Assembly (NCBI RefSeq): GCF_036370855.1
Contig: NC_088099.1
Span: forward strand, 26,007,501 to 26,071,500
Direction of reading: 5' to 3'
Source of the DNA: Dromaius novaehollandiae
Lineage: Eukaryota > Chordata > Aves > Casuariiformes > Dromaiidae
DNA: 64,000 nucleotides
Shown here: positions 49,801 through 61,599 of the stretch, piece after piece
How the letters are laid out: the number at the start of each line of letters is the position of its first letter
Numbering within the stretch: the first letter of the stretch is position 1
Translations under genes and position numbers: made by a program
The notes under the pieces: model-generated
Seen by the model: the letters and a program-made list of their open reading frames with translations, nothing else
Told to the model about the DNA's origin: nothing
Database searches by the model: none

Positions 49801-51285
49801 TGTATGTAACCAGCCTCTCCACTTCAGAGGTATCCAGGCTGATGCTTATGTCAGGAAAGATCCTACAAGGGATTGGCACCTCTAGTTAATTTTTACATTT
49901 CAGTAGCTTTATTTATTTATTAATATTATTTAATCAGTCGGCAAAAATGATTAAAGTAGAAGTCAGGTGAATACAGCTTCCCTTTGCCAAATGCAGTGAC
50001 TTGAATATAGCAGTTAGAAATCACAGCTAGTTTTGTAGCATGATGTGATTGCCATTTTTCAGATACAGAGCTCCTAACCCTGAACTAACCAAACTCCATT
50101 TTTTTAATTTAAATTTTTGTGTCCAAGGATGAGATTAATCCAACCTGACCTTAAACATCTAACAGTTACCTTCATAAAAAATAATCACTGTGCTCAACGT
50201 GGAGGAACTTGCACCCCCAGAAGATGATTCTTCCCAAATATTTAAACGTTTATTGGAGGATGGAGTGATTGTCTTTTTTCATGCCAGTTGCTCTTCACAG
50301 ACCAGAGGCAGCAGTGATGGCTAGCTTGTACTTACATGGTTGTTAGACCTTCATGGTCTGGCGAGACGAGTTGCATCCCAAGGGCGGCAAGCTGGAAACT
50401 CCAGACGATCAAATCTTACTGATAGCGTGTGCTATTAAATTGTCCCTTAAGCTACCTACAGATCAACCTAACTTTCTGGTACACACCACACATTTAAATG
50501 ATGTTTAAAAAAATAGGTAATGACCTAAACCAAAACCAGAGTAACAGTTACCAAAGCTACCTTTATGAGAAGGGAAAAAGATTCCTCCCACCTTTTCTCT
50601 AATCCAAGTTTAAAGAACTGCAGATTCCACACAGGATCTGCATACAGATATTATCCCTGTTGGTTGAAGTTGGCACATCCTGTTGAATCAGGCTTAGTCC
50701 TGCTAACATTCAGTTAGAAGTAGTGATTAAATCTTCTTAGAAAAAGAATAAATCATTTTAATTATGAGGCATCAGTCTGGGAAGACAATACGAATGGTGC
50801 CAGAGAGAAAAAAAAGAAATGCTGAATTATAAAATAGGTATTCTGCTTGATCTCAGCACAACCACAGTCTTTACTGGACGTGACCTTCTTGGAAAACTGC
50901 ATTGCTTTTAGAAATAGGTTTGCACCAGAAAATTTGAATGCAGACTTTGGACACCACTGGTTGGCACAATACACACCAGGGTTTTGGTTTCACCAGCTAT
51001 AGAAATATTGTCCAGTGACAAGTATCCATTTGCATGCTAACTATGGGTTTATACAAGTAAATGACAGATTACATGTAAACACACATCCATACTGATCTGG
51101 CAGAAAGCAGTTCATGCCATATTTTGCAGGCGTACTTTTGAAGGCCAGCTGAACGTATTTTCCATTTCCCATCTAGCCTTAAATAACATAACAAAGTAAA
51201 CCCCATCTTTCTGTTTGGGTTAAGCAATATACCTTTGTAATATTAAAAAGCTTACACTGTAACTGTGTCTTTTTGTGATGTGCAG
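46851..51285. other. Unannotated DNA, some CNE-like texture
   Basis: No supported gene in about 4.4 kb. Just right of the LINE, 46851-47170 contains a short internal duplication (ggagatagaaaag / ggaggtagaaaag) and an AATAAA at about 47127; an old LTR was considered but not supported. 48880-49080 is AT-rich and homeodomain-motif rich (CATTAAT, AATTAAT, ATTAAAG) and looks like a possible conserved noncoding element. Confidence 0.35.
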
Positions 51286-51329
51286 CGGCTCCATGCCGAC
51301 AGATGACGGGAAGGCTTCAGGAGTGCCAG
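51286..51329 (+). ncRNA. Candidate exon (44 nt)
   Basis: Preceded by a pyrimidine-rich tract and 'gatgtgcag' (acceptor AG at 51284-51285), followed by ccag|gtgaag, a fair donor. It holds three CpG in its first 25 bases although flanking DNA has almost none. It is open in frames 2 and 3 and closed in frame 1. Together with the plus-strand segments at 38.8, 44.0 and 58.8 kb it could be part of a spliced RNA. No function assigned. Confidence 0.27.
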
Positions 51330-52549
51330 GTGAAGAGCGTGGAAGTATCTCATATCAACACATTTTTAGCTGACTCTTTCTTCTGAAATCTCTTGTGGAT
51401 CCTTGAATACCGAGATCTTTGGAATTTATAATTTGTTCCTTCCTACTCCGCTCAAGCACTAACTCAAGCAGAATCCAAAGTCAAATTTGGATTTAGAGGA
51501 CAATAGTTTCTGTCTTGATTTACACAGCCTTGACGTTTTTTACTGATAGTTATATTCTGTAGGTGAACTATCCTTTTTGCACTTACAGAAACGTACATGT
51601 AATATGTATTTTTTATCTTTTTTATTATACTAGCATTTTGGGTTTTTTATCTAGCTTCATGTGCTGCCTTGGAAATTTTTATATCATCCTTTTGTGAGCC
51701 ATATGCCTCAAAGTCTGAAGAAAAAACATGAGAGTTTGTAGCCTCTGATGGAAGTAATCTATTAATAAAATGGCTAAGGGTTTCCATCCAATATGCTTCC
51801 CACTCGCTAGCACTGCTTTACAAAATGAAGATATGGATGTTTCCTGCACATCCAATGAAGATGTCTGAATTTTGTGCATGGTGGACAAGTGAAATAGGTG
51901 TTTAATTTTCTCTTACAAGAGAAGCTCAGTGTATGACCCTGCATTTAAAAGCATTTGATTTTTAGCTACTGCTGAAAATAGATTGCATGCAAAGCATGAA
52001 CTTGGCAATGTGAGCATTTCCAATTACACATCTTTGCTTTCATGCTCAGTGCAGTATATCAGTTCTCATTTGTGAGTGCACCAACTTCTCAAACCTTGTG
52101 CTACATCAACCAGAATGGCATTATTTCCTCTCTTTTTTTCCATGGTGAATTTTGTTTGAGGCATGTTCATTATGGTTTTTATTCTTCCTTGTAATAGGAC
52201 TGTGCTGACACTAGTCATTGAATTAATGAGAACAGGTGTCTTTTTGTATTTTTCTCCCTTCTGTTGACCCTGTTCTCCCACCCCCTCAATCCCTTTCTTT
52301 GAGTGGAGATCTGCTACTTCTTTGTTCATGAATAATGTGCTGCTTTTCAACTCAATTAGTACACAGCATCAAAAGAGGTCTGTCAGGTGGTGTTACCTGA
52401 AGCTCCCCCTCTCAGTGGAAACACTTTTATATACTGTTTCTTCTATATATTGTGCAACCTAATCAGTAGCTAAAATAGGTATTGCACCCCAAACTGGAAT
52501 GAAGTATGAAGATGATTTCCGGTGAGACCTATGGGACATAGCTTTGCAA
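51330..52549. other. Unannotated DNA
   Basis: No gene. 51925-52070 has conserved-element-like texture (AT-rich, non-repetitive, with GCATTT/AAATGC-type words), unproven. Confidence 0.4.
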
Positions 52550-52581
52550 AGACATGTGTGTCTTTTCGCACACACATGTCT
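52550..52581. repeat. Perfect 12-bp hairpin with 8-nt loop
   Basis: Arms agacatgtgtgt (52550-52561) and acacacatgtct (52570-52581) are exact reverse complements around the loop cttttcgc. After a small internal loop, 'cttt' on the left (52542-52545) can pair with 'aaag' on the right (52586-52589), extending the stem. The arms are partly TG/CA simple sequence, which makes such pairing easier by chance. Confidence 0.85.
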
Positions 52582-55500
52582 CAGAAAAGGAGATAAGTGC
52601 ATGTGCTCATGGAAGTATGGGAGCTTTCCTTAGTTTTCATTCTTGTTTGGCTAAAACAGAGGAATGCAAGACAACCACATAGATATTTGTATTACCAAAT
52701 ATGACACAGAAAAAAAGATGTTTTGAGTGCCTATGAGATTGCTTCTTGAAAAGCTAAAGGAGTAGTTAGAAAAAGACAATATAAGAACAAGCTGCAGAAA
52801 TCTGCAAAATAGGATCATGCCTCACACAGATGGTGCAAAATAGGTAGGAATAAAATAATGATTAATAATAATAATAATATCTGACTATTTTTCAGTGAAT
52901 GTTCTGCTGCAGGAAAGCAGGCTGTGAAGAATGCATGCAGAATCCATAACTATTGCCTAAGAGTATGGAGAGCCTAACAGGGGAAATAAATCGCTTGGCA
53001 ATGTCGAGACCGAGGGACAGTACTTCTGGACAGGTAGGGATGGGAAGCACTAGGTAGTAAGAATCAGTATTATCTGCAAATTACTGGGTTTATATTTCAG
53101 CCAACCACTGCATAGTCTCCATTTGTTAATACACAGTGATATCTGTAGGGCAAGAATGTTTTATTGTACCTTGAGTAAGGGTCAAGAATAGCTTAGAAAT
53201 ATATGGCATTCATTAGGAATATTGTCTTTTAATAATAATCTCTGCTATCTTGATGACCAGATGTTAAAAGGAAACTTTCCACACCTCCTAACCTTTACTT
53301 TCGACTTCTACCAAGCACTTGGTCTTTTTTAGTTCCCTGAGTTGAGAATTGCTGCCTAACTAATACAAATAACACTAGTTCTTTTTCAATTTAAATGATT
53401 ACATTAGTGATCAGAAAAAAGAAACAGTCTAATCATAAAATCATTGAGTTTTAAACTGTGGAGAGGTGAAAACAGTAGAGTAAATTTCAAGTTCCAAGTA
53501 AAAATTGACAGTAAGTGACAACTGCAGAGGCTAACTAGAGGATCTTGCAAGTTAACCTTCTTCTTTCCTCTTCAGATGCTGTGTATCCTGGGTTTTTGTT
53601 TTCCCTGAACTATTTGGACAGAACTGAGCGCACCAGCTTTTTTTAACTGACTGAAATATAAAGCAGTAGAGGTAATACAGAAAAAGGTATGTGGCCAATC
53701 TAAAACAGGCAGTGGCAAAAGTTATGATTCCCTATGGCATTGAGCTGCCCTTAAAAAGTTCAGGTAACATAGTGTAAACCTTATTTGCAATTTAAAGATT
53801 CTCACTATAAAGTTGCTATGACTTTGCCCTGGTTTAAAGCCGTAGGACAGGCCCCAGATTTTCTCCGTATCAGCCTTCCTCTGTGTGTCTGTGCGATGGA
53901 GCGGTGCTGGTCCTTCTCTCTGGAAGCTGGGACTGTACCTAGATCACACCGGGCTGCTTTGCTGGGCTCATGTACCAGTAAAGGTTTGGTGGTGGCACTG
54001 ATAACTAGTCTTCTCTTCCACATGAAATGGTCATTCAAATGTTAGATTTTGTTTATTATCCCCAGTTTGTCAAAATGTGTGTGTGTGATTAACATTCATT
54101 TACTGGGATTTCACAAAATGTGTGTAAGTCACACTGTGCTTTATGGGCATACAGTCTGCTTCTACTGCATATGGTCTACAAATGCCAAATAAGGGGTTGC
54201 TATCACTTTTAACCAACTTTGGAGAGAAACGTGGCCCAAGGTACATAGGGAAAGCTGTCTCTTTTTTCTGACCTATCTTAATGCCAAGCACAAAGGGTGA
54301 GAAATGCAGAGCCTTGTGCAGTCGTGGCAAGGGCAAACAAACACAGCCCACAGCTTAGAAATGTCACAAATATGCAATAAACTGACTCTCTCCAAGGAAT
54401 AGTCACTACCACTCCTAGTGGGAGACTCCTAAATACTGGGATCTTTTCTGGGTATGGTTGCTTCCAAAAAGAGAATGCTGAACAGTGCGTTTTGATGCCT
54501 TGATTGAATATCTATATAAAACCTCAGAATTTGTCCATTTGTCCCTTGGATGATTTTCCCTCCAAAAATCTTCAGTTGTCAGAGCGTACTTAGATTTGTT
54601 CATGCTCCCGTGCCGCAAAAGGTTAGATTTCAGATTCAGGTGGGATGTTCAGTGACAGCTGAAAATAAGAAATGGATATTGTAGCCCTCAAATAAAATTC
54701 TTTCTTATCATTTACACCGTAAATATTAATAACTGTGATATGAGTTACATTTAATGTCCAGTCACACTCCAGTAAGTGCCTGGCCTAATATCAGAGAATT
54801 GAATGCATTGTGCAGAGTCTTAACTGGCACTATTAGACCTTGTACTAATCTTTGAAATCAGTCAAGATTTTTTTGAACTTTTGCTCATTTTTTGAGGTAT
54901 ATAAACACCAGAAGATGCAGTCATTTGCATTACTGATTACTGTTTTTTTCCCAGAATTTTCAGCTTTGATCAATTTTAGTTGCTTTTAAAATCTTCAGTT
55001 TGGAAGACTTCACATATATTTTATGGAATAATATTGTTTTAAACAGTAGTTTAAAGCATTATAGCTGAAATATCAAGATAACCTGTTAATATACACAAAA
55101 TTCCTAAAAAAGTTGTACATGTTACAGAATTTAGAGAAATTAGCTATTTGTTCTAAGCAGGTATTGTAGTATGTGTGTACTGTATTTGCACTGACATTAA
55201 ATGCAGACACTATGAAGACAAAATTCTTCTAGCCCAATGATAGCAATTTGTTGAACGTTTTCCAGCGCTAAACTAAGAAACCACTCTTTAAAGTTATTTC
55301 TAAAATATGTAAACAATAGAGGTTTCTCCCAGTCTTTGCAGTTCCTTGTCCAGTTTGTGAAATATGTGCAATTAGAGGAAGAAATGGATGGGCGGAAGAT
55401 CTGATTTATTGCCCTCTTTATAGTTTTGGATATTATGACTGAGGTACATAAATACTGAATGACTCACTGAAGTATGATCTAAATTTTATACATCAATGCA

Positions 55501-56238
55501 ACAGATTCCAACTGTTTTAGTTAAAACTGATTAATTTTTTAGAGGCCATTCTGTCATGTCTAGCTGCATAATGACCAGATCTTTTTAGTGACGTTCTTAA
55601 ACTCAGGTATGTACATTTTGTCTTAATGCCTAAATTTAGAAATATGTATTTGAAAAAGATGGTCTTGATATAAGATGCCATGGGTTATGCATAGTGTTTT
55701 TCAGAGAATGACCAAACATTAAATCACCTATTTCATAACACTTCAGAGTAAGCTTGTTCTCTAAAGTGAAAGCTGTATCACCTGATATATACATAGGTAT
55801 ATTTATGTGTATAGTATAGGAGCATACAGAGTACAGGCACACATACCAGCACAGAACAAGCCTGCACTGGCTGGAAGAAGAGATTGGGTGACCCAAAGGT
55901 TTATTTTTTGTGTTTTCTCATCTGTATTTGATGTGTTATATTTTTATTCATTTTTATACTCTGTACTCTCCCTTCACTGCAATTCATCTGAAAATAATTT
56001 CTTCATTTACTTTAATGTAGCTGAATCAAAAATAAAATGTATTCCTTCAGTAAATTAATGTCTACCTACTGCTGTGCTGCACTATATAATTAACATAAAG
56101 TGAGACTTAATTGTTTAATTATTATCCAGATAAGTAGTGTGTGGTATAACATAAATAAGAATTAATACTTTTCTATATCCTGTTTTGCCCTCAAGAATTG
56201 ACCAGTTGGATATATAAGAAGGAGACAGAAATACTTAC
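52582..56238. other. Unannotated DNA
   Basis: No supported gene in about 3.6 kb. A short (TAA)n run lies at 52863-52879 and a (GT)n run at about 54077-54088. Frames of 67-94 codons on either strand have no recognised domain. Confidence 0.5.
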
Positions 56239-56418
56239 TACAGCCCACACAAGGGATGCAGCAAAAACAAAGAAATAGCTTGAATGGGCATCCATGCTAA
56301 GATCCCCTGAGATAAAACTATTTTTATAAAGCTGTCTGTTAATTGTGTTGTCTAAAGGATGCATGCGAATCAAAGCTACTGCCAATAATGCCACATACCT
56401 CACAGTGCCCTCACTTCT
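56239..56418 (-). CDS. Candidate coding exon of a membrane protein (unverified)
   Basis: On the minus strand a 60-codon open segment ends exactly at an excellent donor, ggctgta|gtaagtatt (donor bases 56233-56238). Its upstream limit is set by an in-frame TAG that is also the AG of a possible acceptor (actttag|agaag), giving 180 nt, a multiple of three, with both borders in phase 0. The peptide has a hydrophobic stretch near its start (YVALLAVALI), a polar middle with a possible NTINRQ loop, and a second hydrophobic stretch at its end (SYFFVFAASLVWAV), as in multi-pass membrane proteins. I do not recognise the family. The weak point is the acceptor, which lacks a pyrimidine tract. No neighbouring exon on this strand was identified. 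Confidence 0.3.
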
Positions 56419-58787
56419 CTAAAGTCTTCTGTTCTGTAGTCCTTGTAACTCAATTGCTCTACTTTAATTAGAAGTTCAAGGAGAAATGTTTTGAAGAAAC
56501 AAAATGCTTATACTCAATAGGAAAACTATGGCAACAGGGTCACAAGCAGTTACATTTCAGTCGGTAGTACTCAAAGCCCCAATCCTTCCTTTGTGCTTGC
56601 TGCCCTAAAAATAAGCAAAACAAAACCCAGCCTGCTTCTCAGCTTACCACCTAAATCCCTGGTCCTAGCACTGCACTGTAAAGGTGATATTAGGTATTTG
56701 TATCTCTGCCAAGAAATGGTTGCATGTGTACTCCTAAGAGTCCTTATGCAGGATTTTGGGTGCTAGAAACCAGACTGTGTTCATTACGTGTCCAGTGGAA
56801 GGGATTTAAAAGGGATTGATTTAAAAGACATAGGGGGCCATATTTTGTCCTGAATTATTCCTATTCATGCCCAGTGATAAATGTCTTTGTGGAACTGATG
56901 CAGCAAAAGCGACAAAAAATGAATGATCTGATTTGGCTGGGAGGATCTCTGTCCAATGTTCTGCTTGTTTTACAGACATTAGTAGGGAAATCATTCATTT
57001 TCAGTGTTTACTGAGCGATGGCTTTCTTCTGATAAAAAGTGCTAATTTTACTGAATTTTGTCTGCGCTCAGAGGTAGAGAAATGTGGACTACTTGCTGAA
57101 GATGAAGCTGAGTCAACAAAACTCATTGCATCCAAAATATATTGTCCTGTAGGTGTTTTTTCTCCTGCAGTGTTAAAAGGTGAAAAGCTACTGCTTTTAT
57201 CCAGCACGCCATCCAGTCATCTGAGCAATTACTTGCTTAAAGCAAATCATGTGTAGATACTGGAGGAAGATAAACTTAAAAGTCACTTCATTAAAAATAT
57301 TTTTCTCCTTCAAGAAATAATTTAGTTTTTGAAGTAAATTGAACATAAAGAGCAGGAAGGAAGAAGAAAAAATGTGAAATTTTATCATTACATTTTAAGT
57401 TTGATTATGTCACAGAGAAAGTAAATGGCAATAGAGTATAAAGGAATCTAATCCATAAAGGAAGAGAAAAAGGTTAAAGAAGTCAACAGTAATTAAATGG
57501 TGATTGAAGCTGAAAGAAAATTGATCTGTGTTAGCTGAAGGCCATTCTTGCCTTTTGGGATGTTATGCATCGGTGAAGAGGGGAAAGAAAGGTTTTTCCT
57601 GTTTTGATATGGAAATATATGTCACATCTTCTTAGCCTATGGTGCCATGACTCAAGACTGCAGTGAGTTTCTGGTACACTGACTCCAGTGTGCTATGCAT
57701 GCTTGTGGGTATTGTGTAAAGATAAGATGCTCTGACAAAGCTCAGCAAGGTCAAAAGGCATGGGAGCTTCAGCAGTTTGCATGCTGTTTTGTCTTGGGGC
57801 AAAAAAAGAAAAGCACCCGAAAGCAAATGAATCTAAATGGGGTAGCACTGACACATCCGTGTAGAAGCTGTGCAATATCCAGGACTCAGTGATCGCTATC
57901 CACCACACACTCAAAGTCTGGCAGTTTGGTCTACCCTTCTGGAGTGATACTCAGATGTGCTGGCATGGATAGATATGAAAGGAGCATATATTTAGGCTGA
58001 ATTGCATCGAGAAGTTTTTAAAAAGCCAGCAGCACTGCCAAGTACTTTAGAGTTTTGGGTAAGTGCTTCAGAGGTTGCACTCATTAGGTTTCTGTCAGGG
58101 CATGAAGAAATAAAGCTAAACCTGTGACCCTGCTCAAGTTAAATATTCTCCACAGCAAAAGCATTAGCTAGTGCCACTGTAAATGCTAGTTTCCAGACCA
58201 GATAAGAATCCCACTTCACAGATGTCTTCTATTCTTGCGAAGACTGGTGCCTCTTCCAGGCAACAGAGCTTTATAAAACAGGGTATCACACCTTTTTTGA
58301 GCACATACTATAAGAAAGGCTCAGCACTGTGTGGGACAAAACTTCATGGATGACTTCAGCCTGTGGCAGAAGAAAAAATAAACTATGCTAAAGAGTTAAA
58401 AAACCAGCAATGTTTGCCGATTAGAAGCAAATCACTCAGTTGTTGCTTAGTCACAATCTCCGTTGACATCACTGGGAGTATTGAATGTGTAATGAGTGGG
58501 TATGGTATGACTTGGCTATAGCTGTGTTCAGTTGTGAAATTGAGTTAAATGAGAAAATCAAGTTATTTGCATCACTTAAAGAATAACAGACAGCAACTAA
58601 ATGTTCTTAGCTACAGTTTTTATGAGCTTTTTGTCACTAGAGAGAGCTGTAGATATGTACAATTAAGAACATTTATGTTAAAAAATACATTAATTCCTCC
58701 CTCAGTGAAGAATTAGGGCAAATAACAAATAAAGCATAACAACCTTTTCTCTTATAAAACTCTAGTGGGAATCTTTCCCTTCTGCAG
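56419..58787. other. Unannotated DNA
   Basis: No supported gene. The 107-codon plus frame at 56933-57256 has no domain or splice borders. The motif 'atctccgttgacatcactgg' (58457-58476) resembles the fossil sauropsid 'cccattgacttcaatggg' word. Confidence 0.45.
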
Positions 58788-58840
58788 TGAATATGCCACT
58801 GCCTGCCATTGTCTCGTTCGAGCTTGCCAAGTATGAAAAG
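58788..58840 (+). ncRNA. Candidate exon with strong splice sites (53 nt)
   Basis: The best-bracketed exon-like segment in the window: acceptor 'ctttcccttctgcag' (AG at 58786-58787) and donor aaaag|gtaaga (58841 on). Of the three frames one is open throughout, entered after two bases, and reads NMPLPAIVSFELAKYEK up to a phase-0 donor; an ATG lies at 58793. The other two frames have stops. Three CpG-type or GC-rich codons in an AT-rich setting hint at constraint. No protein family recognised. It could be a coding exon of an unknown gene or an exon of a noncoding transcript. Confidence 0.35.
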
Positions 58841-60378
58841 GTAAGAATCATTTTAGAGGGCCTTGTCAAAAAGTAGCAGAGAAAGGAAAGCTAATTTATT
58901 ATTAAAAGGCATTTCCAATCTATGTTTCTCACAACCAACTTCTAAATGTAGGAGAATAGAGACGTTTTGCATTTAGATTAAGACCAGAATGAATATTAAC
59001 ATTCAGGTTTCTACCAATTAAGATGGCAAGGGTCTCAGAGCATTCCTTCTGTCATTTTGGGGTGTGCTATCTTAGCTGCAATTCCAGTCCATTCACTCAA
59101 GCATAATAAAAAAATTGTTAATCCTATGGCTTGACAAATGGCATAGCTTTGAGCTTGTTTTAGTTAAAGCTAATATAAGTTTCCAGTGGTCATTTAAATA
59201 TTACTTCTTAACATTGTAGTAAAGGGTTATAAATATTTATATCATCTTTTAATGATAATATCTAAGTGAAATATTGCATCTTATCTAACCAGCCACTTAT
59301 GGCTTCCTCCTGCGACTCTTTTTTGTGCTGCTGATCACCACACAAGCCATTCCATTAGCTTCAGTAAGTTCTAATTGGCACACTAAGGTGTTGTAAAGAC
59401 CCCAGACCAACTCATAGTAAGTTTTTAGGGCAACCAGTCCAGTCTATTCTGCTTTGCTGTGGTTCATATTTCAGTCAGTGTGTTCCAGGACCTATCATTA
59501 AAATGATATTCACCATCTTTTTTTCCCATCAGAAAGGTAGTTCTCCGCAAATAATTTAGGAAGTAAAGAGGGATGATAAGCTGTGAGGTCCAATTAGGAT
59601 TAATTCATCAGTAAATTTGCAGATTTAGAGATTAAAGCCTCTGGAACTATTTATACTGAGGTTCACTATATCTAGGGTTAGTGGGACTTGAACATTTTGG
59701 TGCTTATGTGTTAGTGTAAATTTTAGGCATCCACCTATGTTTGGACTCTCTAAGAAGAACACGCTAAAAGGAGACTGTCTCATGTGCTGGTGCCTTTGGG
59801 AGAGGTAAGTTCAAGCCTAGCACCAGCAGCACAGCCAGGCAGGGAGGTGACCAGGGCTCTGAGCAGCACTAGCACAGGAGGACTTTGGCCATTTTGTATA
59901 TACACAATGTTGAGCAAGTTGCCAAGTCCCTACACGTCAGTCACAGTAACCACTCATGGGCTTGCTCTTAACTTATAACAAATACAAGGCAATGCGACTT
60001 TTCTTTGAGGTTTAAAATAGCTCAGGTTGCCTGGTGTTTGCTGTGTAGAGGTGGTGTATGGCTGTACAGAGTGTACACACTGTCCACAGCAGTGCTGACA
60101 GCAGGGCCTCGATTCATCTGACTAAATATAATCTCCTACAGTGGAGGCACGTACACCTGAGCTTGTCACTGTGGGCTCCCTGTGGAGGCCACAGGATGTG
60201 CTGTACCCCTCTAAAGTAGGTCAGATGAATCATTCCTTAGAAACTCCCTTTCCCCTCCACTGAGTACAAGAGGAACCTAGGATGACTAACTCAGATGTAA
60301 ACATCTACACTGAAAACGTTTGAAGTTAGGTGATATAAATCCTAAAAGTAAGGATGAGTGGTTGAAATGGCAGGCAGC
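58841..60378. other. Unannotated DNA with possible fossil repeat words
   Basis: No gene. 'ttttaggcatccaccta' (59721-59737) recalls the fossil 'taggcacctaacttt' motif. AGATGTAAACATCT at 60293-60306 duplicates the 14-mer near 44.55 kb. Confidence 0.4.
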
Positions 60379-60440
60379 AATTCAGTGGGAGTTTTGAGCA
60401 TCTCAGTAATAAATAATCATTGGATTTAGGTGCCTAAGTA
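60379..60440. repeat. Fossil sauropsid repeat motif
   Basis: 'aattcagtgggagttttgag' (60379-60398) followed by 'gatttaggtgcctaagta' (60423-60440) reproduces, in order, the 'tcaatgggagttaggtgcctaaatacc' signature common in sauropsid DNA. The two words are separated by an AT-rich insertion. Confidence 0.5.
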
Positions 60441-60946
60441 GCAGTTAGTCTTGTAAATCTCTTGACTAATTCAGCCTTTTGGCCCAAACTCAAAATCACC
60501 ACCGTACCAGAATTTGCAGTTTTAAGTGAGGGATCCAGTCCTCCACTCAGTACCTCAGGTGAGACTCAAAAAACCCAGGAGGCAGCACACCAAAGGCAGC
60601 CTGACCGCACTGCAGAGTCTTCTCATATGTGGGTGCTCTCCTGAACACCAGCATTTAAACTCTTTCTTTTGGAAGGGCACAGGCTTAGCTTCTGACTCTC
60701 AAAAGATGGCTCCTTGGGTAAAAGGTGATGTTGTTATCTGTCTGACGACTCAACATAACTCAGTCACGAGCTGGGAGACCACAGGCTCAGTTATCACCAT
60801 GATCACAGTAAGTTTGAATCCACAACTCCCAATTTATTCTTTAAATACCAAGTTACCAGCTCTTCTGGCTTGAGGGAAAAGTAAAATCACAGGCTCTTTT
60901 CCTGAAGTTCTACTTTACATTGATTCTTTGACTTACAAGGACAGTT
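60441..60946. other. Unannotated DNA
   Basis: No supported gene. The 115-codon plus frame at 60526-60873 has no domain and no good splice borders. Confidence 0.5.
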
Positions 60947-61020
60947 AGTGTGGCTCTACAGCTTCATGGTTTGGGCATTCACCTTGTAAGGCGGACAGCT
61001 GAATCCTATCTCTGTACTAA
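60947..61020 (+). mobile_element. Possible tRNA-derived SINE head
   Basis: The words 'atggtttgggcattcacc' (60966-60983) and 'acagctgaatccta' (60995-61008) stand in the order A-box side then B-box side of a tRNA-derived SINE ('agtggttagggcactcacc...gttcaaatccc' in amniote MIR-like SINEs). It is too diverged to be a tRNA and no 3' tail could be identified. Confidence 0.4.
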
Positions 61021-61221
61021 AAGCTATTTATGTGTGTTATCCAGTGATCTTATAATCTGAAACACAGAAAAAGGCACGGATGATGAGACCTAAACTAAGA
61101 CTTCCCTTCTAAAATAAATGTTCTGCCACCTAAACGATATTGTCATGTTTCAGCTATGGTAACTTTACAAATGCCATGATAAAAGGAACATCTTTAACAA
61201 GAAGGGAAAGGGTTATTGTCC

Positions 61222-61272
61222 AAAAACAGTCTGTTGATTTTTGGGATATTTCCTAAAAACAGTCTGTCGATT
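61222..61272. repeat. Spaced 18-bp direct repeat
   Basis: aaaaacagtctgttgatt (61222-61239) recurs as aaaaacagtctgtcgatt (61255-61272), 17 of 18 bases identical, unit spacing 33 bases. Likely a local duplication. Confidence 0.9.
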
Positions 61273-61599
61273 AATGCATGGATGTAGTCCTGAATTATCT
61301 TGGGAAAAGGAGGGACTGGAGCCCCTGTCTCCAACATCTCACATGCTGATTTTAACCACTTTGCAAATATCAGAAAGGGCTTGAAAGCCAACACTACTTT
61401 TTCCAGCCCTTTTCTGTGCTAAACCAGTTCTCATAGGAATTCTCTGGTTATGCCTAATCAATTGAGTGTCTCAGTTAACATAGCTGGAAAAACACTGCTT
61501 CGTACCCCATGAGAGCGTCCTTCAAAAACCTGAAGCCATACCAAAATAAGAAAAATATAATCATAAATTCTGGCAGTTTATAGTAAGGCTTGCAAAACT

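Noticed and set aside
60296-60318. tgtaaacatctacact, similar to the 5' part of miR-30
   Set aside because: No complementary arm nearby, so no hairpin; the same core elsewhere in the window has different flanks.
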